Shown here piece by piece: positions 7,518 through 16,048 of a DNA stretch of 64,000 bases. A program made the position numbers and the translations under genes. Where the stretch lies: assembly GCA_038144835.1 (NCBI GenBank), contig JAYQON010000002.1:1-64000 (forward strand), read 5' to 3'. The first letter of the stretch is position 1, and each line of letters begins with the position of its first letter. This DNA is from JALHOQ01 sp038144835 (GTDB lineage: Bacteria > Bdellovibrionota > Bdellovibrionia > Bdellovibrionales > UBA1609). The notes under the pieces were generated by a model. The model had not been told where the DNA came from. It saw nothing but the letters and a program-made list of their open reading frames with translations, and did no database searches.

Positions 7518-8552
7518 TTACTCCAGATGCCTTTGGCAATCCGATCGATCAGGAAAATCCAGCTTCACAATGTTTCCATCAATTACGTAACTTGGTTTGA
7601 CCTTCCAAGTTGAGCGATTCATCCAATCAAAATGCGGAGATAAAAGCATTTGCATAAAATGCAAGTGAGCCTCTCGATTCGAAGTTTGCCCTTGGCGGAT
7701 TAAGAGGGTCTTTGCTCGATCGTATGCGGAAAGCACCGTTTGGTCTTCCGTATGCAAGGCAGCTATGAGGCGATTTACGGTATGAGCAAAAATCAGCTCT
7801 ATCTTCTGAGTATAGTAAGCCTTTAGAGGGGAGGAGGATTCATTATTTTCTTTTGCTAAGTTGGAGGCAAAGCGATTTGCCATCAAAAGAAGAAATTTTG
7901 TTAATTCAATCACAGTGATTCGATCCATGTCAAAGAGCAAGCTTAGCCGAACGTGAGCTTCCATGCTGTGACTTCTTAACTGCGAGGACAAGAGATCTAA
8001 TTGATCCTCATTAAATTCAGGAATTAGTTTTTGAATTCTAGACCGATGTTCAATCAAAGAATTTGGGTTTGAAGCAATGTTCTCAAAAAACCAAAAATTG
8101 TCTACTGTCCATAAATCAAGGTAGTCAAGAATCTGTATTGCAGCTATAGGCCTCTCCCCACTTCTGAAAAGACGTACCAGTAGTTCGTCAACCTGAATTT
8201 TGATGGCCGATTTAAGAGGGTGATTAACCTTTGGTCCAATTGTTCTAGCTGTATCGGCGGCTTTTTGTAACACTAGGCTCATTCGATGGACTTTTTGAGG
8301 AGTCAAGTCGACCGAACTCTTAAAGTGCTGCAAGTATACTTTTAGGCTTAGGTGAATCGCCGGCAGCCCGGAAATCTCCAAATCACTCAATTTTCCCGTA
8401 GGCGAGTCTGCTCCCAGACTTATGAAGGAAGTGATTCGGTCCTCTGCCATTTGGGTCGGAGATCTTGGGATAGCTGTTACCTTCACCGCAAAGCTAGGCA
8501 AGGCGTAAAACATAACGACACATTTAAACAAAATACAAATTTTTAGTCTCAT
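7518..8552 (-). CDS. secreted protein of unknown function, tandem paralogue A
   Basis: A signal peptide (CILFKCVVMFYALPSFA) leads a 344-residue, mainly helical protein. It is a clear paralogue of the gene just upstream (8650-9687): both share SPT..AE.RI..F, LSDLEI.G.PAIHL.LK, a D.L.LW..xxFWFF block, SLIPE-type FN/LDVEQLD, a QLRSH/QLRTH block, HVRLSLL.xM.RI, an ELIFAHTVN/ELIYAQTMN block, and end in a Cys-x-x-x-Leu-Glu/Asp tail. The start has an AAGAG ribosome site. No known family was recognised. Located beside fic and between two tRNA-Ser genes. A periplasmic or exported role is all that can be inferred. Confidence 0.7.
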   Translation of the reverse strand: MRLKICILFKCVVMFYALPSFAVKVTAIPRSPTQMAEDRITSFISLGADSPTGKLSDLEISGLPAIHLSLKVYLQHFKSSVDLTPQKVHRMSLVLQKAADTARTIGPKVNHPLKSAIKIQVDELLVRLFRSGERPIAAIQILDYLDLWTVDNFWFFENIASNPNSLIEHRSRIQKLIPEFNEDQLDLLSSQLRSHSMEAHVRLSLLFDMDRITVIELTKFLLLMANRFASNLAKENNESSSPLKAYYTQKIELIFAHTVNRLIAALHTEDQTVLSAYDRAKTLLIRQGQTSNREAHLHFMQMLLSPHFDWMNRSTWKVKPSYVIDGNIVKLDFPDRSDCQRHLE

Positions 8553-8649
8553 TATTCGCTCTTAAAGATAGTTGAGGTAGACCTCTGCAAATGCTTTGCC
8601 CAATTTAAAAAATATTGGTTGGGCCTATCAAAAACTCAATTGGGTAAAC

Positions 8650-9687
8650 CTAATCGAGATTTTTTTCGCACCCACGAAGACCAGGAAACGGCACAAAGAG
8701 CACATTTTCCTTAACGTCGTAATAAGTTTTGGTTCGCCAGCTGGATGGGTTCGTCCATTCGAGCTGAAATGACTGCAATAAACTAAAAAATCTAGAGGCA
8801 GCTTGCCGCTCATGGATGAGCTTTTGTTTGGCGAAATGCTTTTTTGCCAAATCAAAAGATTTAATCACGTCCTCATTATTTGTGGTTAAGATCACCATTA
8901 AAAAGTTCATTGTTTGGGCGTAGATCAACTCGGTTTTTGCGGCTGTCGGTACAATTTCTACATACCTACGGCCTGAGAGAAAAGCTTCATTTTTCTCTAT
9001 GAAGCTTTGCGCAGACAGTTGGAATAGCAAAGTGAGCTCGGTTTGTTCTATTCGCGCCATTTGCAGAAGTAGGCTTAGCCGGATAAAATTATCCAAACGA
9101 TGCGTTCGTAACTGGGCTGCGAAATTGTCCAGTTGTTCGACATCCAATTCAGGAATAAGAGATTGAATACGCCAGAAATGATCACGCAATGCATGCGTAT
9201 GGGTGGCCACCTTTTGGAAAAACCAAAAAGACCGATTACTCCATAAATTGAGGTGATCAAAAAATTCGACCAAAACTGCTGGATTCATCCTGTGGGCCAT
9301 GAATTTTTCAAGAAGTAGCTCAGATTGTTGGGAGACGGTCGAGCGCAACCCTACGGCTACGGGTTTTCCATGAGACGTTTTTGCAATTCCTGAAAGGTAT
9401 TCAACCAAATCGAGAATCCGGTTCTCAGTGCGAACCGACGTATTCGTCGATGTGTTCAACTTTTCGAGCGATAGTTTCAGAGCGAGGTGAATTGCCGGCC
9501 ATCCGTGAATTTCTAGATCATCGAGTTGGTGAATATGGGATTTTGAACCAGTGTCTAAAAAATGCTGAATGCGGGCCTCTGCCTTTCGAGTCGGCGAGGT
9601 TGACAGTTGAGTGACGTCTCCCGCATTGGACTCTGAGTTGCAAAAAAACATAGTTAAAATGTATAAAATACAGGTTCTAGATCTCAT
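8650..9687 (-). CDS. secreted protein of unknown function, tandem paralogue B
   Basis: Paralogue of the 7518-8552 product, with the same order of conserved blocks over the full length and a matching C-terminal Cys (RGCEKNLD against SDCQRHLE). The frame can be extended upstream to 9813, but the ATG at 9687 places a signal peptide (RTCILYILTMFFCNSESNAG) at the N-terminus just as in the paralogue, so I choose it. The two genes are 97 bases apart, same strand, and divergent enough in sequence that the duplication is not recent. Function unknown. Confidence 0.7.
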   Translation of the reverse strand: MRSRTCILYILTMFFCNSESNAGDVTQLSTSPTRKAEARIQHFLDTGSKSHIHQLDDLEIHGWPAIHLALKLSLEKLNTSTNTSVRTENRILDLVEYLSGIAKTSHGKPVAVGLRSTVSQQSELLLEKFMAHRMNPAVLVEFFDHLNLWSNRSFWFFQKVATHTHALRDHFWRIQSLIPELDVEQLDNFAAQLRTHRLDNFIRLSLLLQMARIEQTELTLLFQLSAQSFIEKNEAFLSGRRYVEIVPTAAKTELIYAQTMNFLMVILTTNNEDVIKSFDLAKKHFAKQKLIHERQAASRFFSLLQSFQLEWTNPSSWRTKTYYDVKENVLFVPFPGLRGCEKNLD

Positions 9688-9748
9688 GGCATTATTCTGG
9701 GTTGATTGGTGACCTGGTTTGCAAGTGGCGTGCGCACGGAAATAAGTC

Positions 9749-10078
9749 TTACTGGCAGAGCTCATACTCAAGATTAAAGGCGGTATTATTTGTGGGTGAA
9801 AAGCGAAATTCACAGAAGTAATTCACATCTACGAATCTTCCGCCATGCACCCGGATTTGGCGTAGCCCTTCACAGACTACGCCGACTTCTACGTTATTGC
9901 CCCCAACTTCGACACAATTTCGCCAACCTGAGGTATCACCTGAGTCGCCCCTAGCAAAATCGTAAGAGCGAACATTACCGTAGCCAATCGGATTCAAGAA
10001 TTTACTAGAGCGTAAACTAGCTGCGGCTACCAAAGAGGCTAAGGCCAGTAAAGCGAGAATTGCGCGAACCACTCGCAT
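9749..10078 (-). CDS. small secreted protein of unknown function
   Basis: A 109-residue product with a strong signal peptide (VVRAILALLALASLVAAA) and a mature part of about 85 residues with four Cys (WRNCVEV, VVCEGL, YFCEFRF, YELCQ) that could form two disulfides. Composition suggests a small beta-rich periplasmic or extracellular protein. No family was recognised. First of the four reverse-strand genes between the two tRNA-Ser genes. Confidence 0.6.
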   Translation of the reverse strand: MRVVRAILALLALASLVAAASLRSSKFLNPIGYGNVRSYDFARGDSGDTSGWRNCVEVGGNNVEVGVVCEGLRQIRVHGGRFVDVNYFCEFRFSPTNNTAFNLEYELCQ

Positions 10079-10204
10079 TCCCTCCCCCAGAAAAAGTTTG
10101 ATGATGTTTGACAGCTATTGCCTTTTTGCGGCGTAAGCAAGGAAATGGGATTGGCGACGCATTGGGTTTAATGGTATCCAAATGTTCAAGCGAAAAACCT
10201 CAAA

Positions 10205-10295
10205 GGAGAGGTGGCCGAGTGGCCGAAGGCGCTCGATTCGAAATCGAGTAGACGGCAAAACCGTCTCGTGGGTTCGAATCCCACCCTCTCCGCCA
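10205..10295 (+). tRNA. tRNA-Ser(CGA)
   Basis: Class II tRNA: acceptor GGAGAGG/CCTCTCC, D-arm GGCCGAGTGGCCGAAGGC, anticodon stem CTCGA/TCGAG with loop TTCGAAA (anticodon CGA), variable arm GACGGCAAAACCGTC, T-arm GGTTCGAATCC, encoded CCA. Confidence 0.95.
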
Positions 10296-10327
10296 ATTCC
10301 TCTCGCATGTTCCAATAGGGGTGACCT

Positions 10328-10990
10328 ATGGAGCATAAACGTGGCAAAATATTCTTGATGGCGAGCGCGAAGCAATTTTGGGAACAAAAAATTCTAACGT
10401 GGGAAAAAGCGCGGTATTCAAATCTCTACCGACTTTATCCTCCTTCATGGCCATTGCGGGCAAGATTGCGTTTAGCTTCTCGGGAGCTGGGCCGTCGACT
10501 GGGTCCAGGCAGTTCGGTTTTGGAGCTGGGTTGTGGAAGCGGATTGTTGGCGGAGACACTAACTTCAACGTGTGCCTCGTATCTGGGTTTAGATATTGCA
10601 GAGAATGCAATTGAAATGGCTCGTCAGCGAGTAAGACACGTCGGCTTTAATTTTCGAGTTGCTGACGTTGTGGTTTCGGATCTGCCGCAGGCACAGGTTA
10701 CTGTATTCTTGGGTTTGACCGACTGGTTGGATGAACAGCAAATACAGGCTCTCTTAATAAGGTTGCGCTCCTCAGCTATTCTTTTTTCTTACACCGAGGC
10801 ATCGGCACTTAATCCATACCGGATCTACCGCCGATATGCAGATCGATCATTGAGTCGACAGCAAGCCGGACGAACATATAACACTTGTCAGGTAAGAAAA
10901 TGGCTGAAGATAGCTAATTATTCGATGGAGTTTTTATATAAGCCAAGAATCTTAAATCCAGGAGCTCTTGTCTGGGCGGCTCGCCAATAA
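10328..10990 (+). CDS. SAM-dependent class I methyltransferase
   Basis: Residues about 55-90 carry Rossmann methyltransferase motif I (GSSVLELGCGSGLLAE) and motif II (YLGLDIAENAIEMAR), so SAM binding is well supported. The substrate is not evident. The ATG at 10328 has an AGGGGTG ribosome site, better than the in-frame ATG at 10358. The stop codon TAATG overlaps the start of the next gene, itself a methyltransferase, showing translational coupling. It opens the forward-strand run of lipid/glycan-type enzymes up to 20692. The C-terminal part (ASALNPYRIYRRYADRSLSR) resembles that of small-molecule methyltransferases of the UbiE/BchM type, at low confidence. Confidence 0.8.
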   Translation: MEHKRGKIFLMASAKQFWEQKILTWEKARYSNLYRLYPPSWPLRARLRLASRELGRRLGPGSSVLELGCGSGLLAETLTSTCASYLGLDIAENAIEMARQRVRHVGFNFRVADVVVSDLPQAQVTVFLGLTDWLDEQQIQALLIRLRSSAILFSYTEASALNPYRIYRRYADRSLSRQQAGRTYNTCQVRKWLKIANYSMEFLYKPRILNPGALVWAARQ

Positions 10991-11595
10991 TGACAGACGC
11001 CTATTTTGAAAAGGCGGCTTCTACTTATCTTGATCGCAGTGGGCGTGGGCTCTGGGGACATTTCCGTCGACGAGAAAAAGCAGTCATTTTTGATTTTTTG
11101 CAGCCGCAGCCTGGAGAGAGTCTGCTTGAGCTAGGTTGTGGCGCTGGATTTTACGCCCGTAAATTATATTCCGATTTTGGCATGCAGGTGACGGGAGTTG
11201 ATGTGTGTCCATCGATGATCCGGCAGCTTGAAAACAGCTGAGTTACTACAATATTGGCTCGAGCTGAAAATCTGCAATTGCGAGTGAAATTTGATAAAAT
11301 TTTAGCCGCTGGAGTTTTTGAGTTCGTTCCTGATGCCCTTCAGGTGTTTGAGAAATGCGCTCAATTTTTGAAGCCGGGAGGAAGACTGGTGCTTTTGGCT
11401 CCGCGGTTGGGGTTCAGTGGATGGGTTTATGAGGCCTTTCACAAATATTGGGGTTGCTCAGTTTATATGAGGTCTTCACAAGCCTACAGGGAGCATGGAA
11501 GCAAGTGCGGATTAAATTTGATTGACCAAAGAAATGCGACGGTTATCAGTACAGCTATGTTGTTTCAGGCGGCGCCACCTGACCGAGCAGAGTGA
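10990..11595 (+). pseudogene. SAM-dependent methyltransferase interrupted by an in-frame TGA
   Basis: The first 83 codons encode a good SAM-binding half (GESLLELGCGAGFYARKL, VTGVDVCPSMIRQLENS) and end at TGA (11239-11241). The same frame continues without shift and encodes the expected second half (FDKILAAGVFEFVPDALQVF, LKPGGRLVLLAPR). A single base change would restore it; GGA to TGA fits the alignment, as Gly is common there. It is therefore a nonsense-mutated gene, a sequencing error or, less likely, a recoded codon. Its 3' end overlaps the convergent glycosyltransferase gene by 41 bases. The intact methyltransferase immediately upstream may supply a related activity. Confidence 0.8.
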
Positions 11596-12706
11596 GTGCT
11601 GCCACGTGGGCTCCATCGCATTTAACGAGGAAGCGTCTTGATCGACGGCGCGCCGATTCGGCGCGGTCAAGGATTTGGGTAAGGTTGGATAAATCATCAA
11701 CATTTGCCTTTATACCCAGTCCGAGCTGCTCGACCTCGACCGCATTCAATATTTGTTCTGGATGTCCTTGCATAGGAAACACAACTACGAATTTGCCTCG
11801 AGCTATGCATTCTGAGATCGAACTTAAACCGCCTTGTATAAATAGCAAGTCGAAGCGATCTAGCATTTCTGCACGAGAAGGAACTGTGGTGTTTGGATGC
11901 AGATCGTCCGGACTCAAAATTTTGAGATGGTGTCTTTTCGCAAAATTGACAAAATGGTCTTTTTCCAGCCTGGAACCACTAAGTAGAATTCCGATGCGCA
12001 AAGATGTCGATTGAGGCTGAGTTGGACACAAAAATTCTCGCCTTACGACTAATGGAATATGGTGAATCTTTGCGTCTGTATTGGCGGTTACTCGAAAACT
12101 GGGGACAATTACCGATTTAGCCACGCAGCGCTGAAAAAAGAAATCCAGGCGCTCTCTCAAATTCAAGTTGATAATCTCTTTCCATGAATCTGGAGAATAC
12201 GAACACCTTTTTGCTCTTTTTAAGACATCGGCAGCTTGTCCCATAAAAAATACCGGACAATCTGAACCTAAAAATGCAGGAAAATGATAGTCTGAATCCA
12301 ACAGAATCAACGTTGGCCTGATTTTCCACAACCAGCGTCTAATCAAGAAGCTGTTTCGGCAAAATGTTGAAAAACCCTTGAACACTAATTGAGATAGCTG
12401 GGCTGGGTAGGCCTCCAGCTGGTGGAGCTCGAATTCAAGGTCGCGGTGATTTTGTGATTGTTTTAAAAATTTATACCCTGAGCCCCAACTTGCAATGTGA
12501 ACTCTTAATTTCAGGCCTTGCTGAGAAGCTAATGAGATCATTTCTTCCGCGACCGCGATCATGCGCGACGCATTACCCATGCCTAAACCACTGCAGGCAA
12601 TAAAAATTGCGGGGTCTTCAAGCCGCGACTTGGGAGCTTTTTTTGCCATATTACCAAATTGATTTTTGACCAATTGCCTCATCGGAAGACTTTTGTTTGA
12701 AGCCAT
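11555..12706 (-). CDS. GT-B fold glycosyltransferase (MurG/GT28-like)
   Basis: The N-terminal half begins with FIACSGLGMGNASRM, the glycine-rich loop of GT-B acceptor domains, and contains HIASWGSGYKFL. The C-terminal half carries the sugar-nucleotide donor signature (GLSSISECIARGKFVVVFPM then GHPEQILNAVEVEQLGLG), as in MurG and macrolide-type transferases. It should transfer a sugar from an activated nucleotide donor to a lipid or other acceptor at the cytoplasmic membrane. The start is uncertain: the ATG at 12706 overlaps the divergent gene, while the ATG at 12649 (MAKKAPKSRL) avoids it and still includes the whole domain. It is the only reverse-strand gene in the first half of this cluster. 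Confidence 0.75.
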   Translation of the reverse strand: MASNKSLPMRQLVKNQFGNMAKKAPKSRLEDPAIFIACSGLGMGNASRMIAVAEEMISLASQQGLKLRVHIASWGSGYKFLKQSQNHRDLEFELHQLEAYPAQLSQLVFKGFSTFCRNSFLIRRWLWKIRPTLILLDSDYHFPAFLGSDCPVFFMGQAADVLKRAKRCSYSPDSWKEIINLNLRERLDFFFQRCVAKSVIVPSFRVTANTDAKIHHIPLVVRREFLCPTQPQSTSLRIGILLSGSRLEKDHFVNFAKRHHLKILSPDDLHPNTTVPSRAEMLDRFDLLFIQGGLSSISECIARGKFVVVFPMQGHPEQILNAVEVEQLGLGIKANVDDLSNLTQILDRAESARRRSRRFLVKCDGAHVAALTLLGQVAPPETT

Positions 12707-13784
12707 TTATACTTCGTACATTGTGCAAAAACAGTCAAAGATAGTTTACCGTGATCGTTGGATTGCGAATGTGCTGTTGCTAGCCGAGCAGCTCTTAGGG
12801 TCACGTTGGTTTACTTCCATTTTCGGTGGATATAAAAAGGCATTCTTAACCCGCCTGGCAAAAAAACTACAAGAGGACTCTTTTGCGTTTAGTCACAACA
12901 TTGCGCAGGAAAGAGATCTCAGGCCGAATTTATTCCGCCAAAAATACTTTGATCGCTCCCTGCCAATCATTTTTTCAGGCGCGGCCAAGAACTGGCCTTG
13001 TTGTCAAAAGTGGGATTTGGATTACTTTTCATCCAACTACGGAAAGAGTGACCTGTTGCTAGTTGATTCGCAGGGGTTGACGACTCACGACAAAAACGAT
13101 GGATTTCAATTTTTGTCGGTCAACGAGTTGGTGTCGTCAATACGTGAGAGTAAAGATCAATATCTGCGTTTTAGTCCACTTTTACATGAACATCCTGAGC
13201 TCGCGCAGGACCTGGACTTGGCTTGGCTACGAGAAATGGCGGGATCAAAAACCTTTGCAAACACCTACTATATGTTCATGGGCGGTGATGGCCACAAGAC
13301 CCTCCTGCATGCAGATCAACCATGCAATCTTTATGTGCAAGTTTATGGCGAAAAAAAATGGACAATGTTTCTGCCCGAAGATTCAGTGTGTTTATATCCT
13401 CAGGTAACCAATACTGCGTATGTGAAAAGCCCTATAAATCTCAAACAACCGGATTATGAAAAGTACCCTTTGCTAAAACATGCCCGATTGTTTGAAGCTC
13501 ACTTGAAGCCGGGAGATGTTATGTACATACCTCCACACGTATGGCATCAAGTAGAAAATATCGGTCCCACAATCGCTGTTGGTTATAGATTTTCGTCTTT
13601 AAAAGCGGCGCTACGGTCAAGTGTCACGTTCTCGTTGTTGCGATTGTTGTCAACAAATCCGCCGATTTGGAAAACACGCGAATATGGCAAGGTGGACACG
13701 AATTTAATATGGGCTCATGCAGCGGGAAGAATTCAGGAAGTCCTTAAATTGCGCGAATTGCGGCGCAAGGGCAATCGTTCATGA
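12666..13784 (+). CDS. JmjC/cupin-8 Fe(II)/2-oxoglutarate-dependent oxygenase
   Basis: The protein has the double-stranded beta-helix of FIH-type oxygenases: His215-x-Asp217 in LLHADQPCNLYVQVYG, the distal His294 in PPHVWHQVEN, a PGDVMYIP turn and the usual KKWTMFLPE strand. The iron facial triad is complete, so hydroxylation of a protein or small molecule is plausible. The frame has no early ATG; the TTG at 12666 overlaps the divergent gene, and a TTG at 12693 follows GGAAG, so the true N-terminus is unsettled. The 4-base overlap with the next gene indicates an operon with the TVP38 and radical SAM genes. Substrate unknown. Confidence 0.75.
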   Translation: MTNCLIGRLLFEAIYTSYIVQKQSKIVYRDRWIANVLLLAEQLLGSRWFTSIFGGYKKAFLTRLAKKLQEDSFAFSHNIAQERDLRPNLFRQKYFDRSLPIIFSGAAKNWPCCQKWDLDYFSSNYGKSDLLLVDSQGLTTHDKNDGFQFLSVNELVSSIRESKDQYLRFSPLLHEHPELAQDLDLAWLREMAGSKTFANTYYMFMGGDGHKTLLHADQPCNLYVQVYGEKKWTMFLPEDSVCLYPQVTNTAYVKSPINLKQPDYEKYPLLKHARLFEAHLKPGDVMYIPPHVWHQVENIGPTIAVGYRFSSLKAALRSSVTFSLLRLLSTNPPIWKTREYGKVDTNLIWAHAAGRIQEVLKLRELRRKGNRS

Positions 13785-14482
13785 TTGCCTCGTTACGACG
13801 CCCATTTTTCAAGTTTTTACTGTTGGCGATTCTTGTTTGGTTGATTGTAAGGACGAGCGATCAATTTGTACGCTTCGAATGGGCGTTAGAATATTTGCGA
13901 ATTGCAGAAGCTTTTTATCTTTCCCATCCACTCAAATCAGTAATCATTTTTTGTTTATCACATTTGATGGCCTCGCTATTTAGTATTCCCGGAGGTTGCA
14001 CTATTTTGAATATCGGCGCTGGAGCCATTTTTGGCTTTTGGATGGCTGTAATGATTATATACCCTGTGACTATGCTGAGTGCGATGATTTCCTACTTTGT
14101 GGCGCGCGCTTTTTCTAGCTCTTGGCCGATCAAAAATTATGAAATTCAAATTCAGTCTATTGCCGCTAGACTGGAATCTTTGGATCCAATCCTTTTGGTA
14201 GCGCTACGCTTAAGCCCCCTCCTACCTTTTGGTGTTCTCAATTTGGTCATCGGCAGCTTGCGCCTGTCTTTTGGTACTTATTTTTTTACGACCCTCGTCG
14301 GGATTTTTTTTGACGTGACCTTGTTGTCTAGTATCGGGAGTGGTCTGCGCACGACAGCAGACGAGAGATATTTCTTTCCCTGGGGCCTTGTGGCCTCGTT
14401 CTTGGGTGTCTACCTAGCATTTTTGTTAGCTATAAAATTTTTACGTCAGTACAATGAAAAGTCGCGAGTGGAGATGACGTGA
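13781..14482 (+). CDS. TVP38/TMEM64 family (VTT/DedA-like) membrane protein
   Basis: A 233-residue integral membrane protein with about six hydrophobic segments. It carries the VTT-domain features of this family: FSIPGGCTILNIGAGAIFGF near residue 70 and ALRLSPLLPFGVLNLVIG near residue 145. VTT/DedA proteins are linked to lipid scrambling and recycling of undecaprenyl phosphate. Start and stop overlap neighbours by 4 bases on both sides (ATGA and GTGA), tying it to the oxygenase and radical SAM genes. A lipid-handling role in the cluster is inference. Confidence 0.8.
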   Translation: MIASLRRPFFKFLLLAILVWLIVRTSDQFVRFEWALEYLRIAEAFYLSHPLKSVIIFCLSHLMASLFSIPGGCTILNIGAGAIFGFWMAVMIIYPVTMLSAMISYFVARAFSSSWPIKNYEIQIQSIAARLESLDPILLVALRLSPLLPFGVLNLVIGSLRLSFGTYFFTTLVGIFFDVTLLSSIGSGLRTTADERYFFPWGLVASFLGVYLAFLLAIKFLRQYNEKSRVEMT

Positions 14483-16047
14483 AAAAGGTTGTGTTTTTAA
14501 ATCCCCAGCAGGAGATGGGAGGCATACAGTGCCTTTCTGCTTTTTTAAAAAGAGCTGGACATCAAACCGCTTTGGTCAATGACCCTAATCTTTTTGACAA
14601 TCCGTGGGTTCAGTTTCCTTGGATTTCAGATTTTTTTGAGGATAGTGAATATATTCTCGCGCAAGTGGAAGACCACAGACCTGATTTGGTCGCTATGCCG
14701 GTAGTCACAGACGATTTTCACTGGGCCTTAAAGTGGGCGCGGCGAATTAAGCAGCGTCTAAATGTGCCGATTGTTTTTGGCAATTGTCACGCCACCTTTC
14801 ATCCTCAACAGGTTCTAAAAGAGAGTTGTGTCGATTACGCTGTTCGTGGAGAAGGAGAGTGGACCCTCCTTGAATTAATAGAGGTTCTCGAAGGACGACG
14901 CCGACCAGAAGACGTGCTGGGCTTAGCCTTTAAGCGCGAAGGCCAAATTGTAGTTAATGACATGCGGCCATTGATAGAGGACTTAGACATTCTGCCATTT
15001 CCCGACAAGGATCTCTATTATGACGTCATGCCCTACCTTAATAAGGGCTACACGACTATGTCAGGTAGGGGATGCCCTTATCGTTGTACATTTTGCGACA
15101 ACAACACTTCGATGAAGCTGTACAAAGGAGGAGTTGCTAAAACTCAGAAATGGACACGGAGACATAGTCCAGAGTATGTCGTGAATGAGATACTTTGGGC
15201 CAAGGAACGCTATAACATCAACCATGTGCGTTTTAACGATGAGGATTTCAGTTACGACAAGCGATGGTTGAGAGAATTTTGCCAGCTTTATAAAGCTAAA
15301 GTCGGAATTCCATATTTTGCTTGGGTTTATCCAAACACTATTGACAAAGAAATGGCCAAACTTCTCGCGGAGAGCGGCTGTGATGCAGTTGAGATTGGAA
15401 TTCAATCGGGTGCAGAACATTTGCGGCGAGAAATTTTGCACAGAAAAACTAAAGACAATCAAATTGTCGATGCCCTCACAGCATTGCGTGAAGCTGGAAT
15501 TAGGACGACTGTTGATGTGATTATCGGACTGCCGACCGAGACTAAAGATGACCTAGATGCCACTGTCCGCCTTCTCGCAAAAGCACGGCCATGGCATTTG
15601 TATGCATTTTGGTTGAGGTATTATCCTTCCACAGAAATTCTCTCTATAGCCAAAGAGCGTAAGCTTTTGGCGCCTGAGCAAATACAGAAGCTCGAAGAAG
15701 GTCAACATTCGCGTGGGCACATCGCAGGTGGAACCGAGCTCGAGCAAGATAAATTATCGCGCAGGTACCATGCATTCATGGTTCTACTGCCGTTGATGCC
15801 GACGACCATTGTAAACCTGTGTGTAGATTGGAATTTGATACGCTTTTTCCCCAGCTGGTTGAATCCCTTTGTTCTGGTGAATCTTACCAAAATGATAAAA
15901 CGTGACCGTTTTAATGAATTTCGAGCTCGTGGTTGGGCTATGTTGCGCGTCGAAATTATGGCACTTGCTAAAAGAAAACTAACTAAGATTTTTAAGTCAG
16001 TTCATAAAATGAGAGAATCCTCTGTAGTTCAAGCAAGGAGATCTTAA
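14479..16047 (+). CDS. B12-binding domain radical SAM protein
   Basis: The N-terminal 150 residues form a cobalamin-binding-like Rossmann domain (KKVVFLNPQQEMGGIQCLSA, HRPDLVAMPVVTDDF, VDYAVRGEGEWTLLELI). A radical SAM domain follows, with the 4Fe-4S motif CPYRCTFC (Cys199, Cys203, Cys206), and then FNDEDFSYD and AVEIGIQSGAEHLRR strands typical of the class. Relatives methylate unactivated carbons or rearrange lipids and natural products. The DxHxxG cobalamin-ligand motif is not evident, so binding may be base-off without His, or lost. The GTG start overlaps the previous stop; the P460 gene starts one base after the TAA. Substrate unknown. Confidence 0.85.
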   Translation: MKKVVFLNPQQEMGGIQCLSAFLKRAGHQTALVNDPNLFDNPWVQFPWISDFFEDSEYILAQVEDHRPDLVAMPVVTDDFHWALKWARRIKQRLNVPIVFGNCHATFHPQQVLKESCVDYAVRGEGEWTLLELIEVLEGRRRPEDVLGLAFKREGQIVVNDMRPLIEDLDILPFPDKDLYYDVMPYLNKGYTTMSGRGCPYRCTFCDNNTSMKLYKGGVAKTQKWTRRHSPEYVVNEILWAKERYNINHVRFNDEDFSYDKRWLREFCQLYKAKVGIPYFAWVYPNTIDKEMAKLLAESGCDAVEIGIQSGAEHLRREILHRKTKDNQIVDALTALREAGIRTTVDVIIGLPTETKDDLDATVRLLAKARPWHLYAFWLRYYPSTEILSIAKERKLLAPEQIQKLEEGQHSRGHIAGGTELEQDKLSRRYHAFMVLLPLMPTTIVNLCVDWNLIRFFPSWLNPFVLVNLTKMIKRDRFNEFRARGWAMLRVEIMALAKRKLTKIFKSVHKMRESSVVQARRS

Positions 16048-16048
16048 G

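Noticed and set aside
5197..10295. CRISPR or rRNA in the tRNA region
   Set aside because: No spaced repeats and no rRNA-like sequence; only tRNA genes are present.
11239..11241. TGA as a sense codon (recoded or selenocysteine)
   Set aside because: TGA ends many genes here in normal ATGA overlaps, and no SECIS-like hairpin was evident after it.
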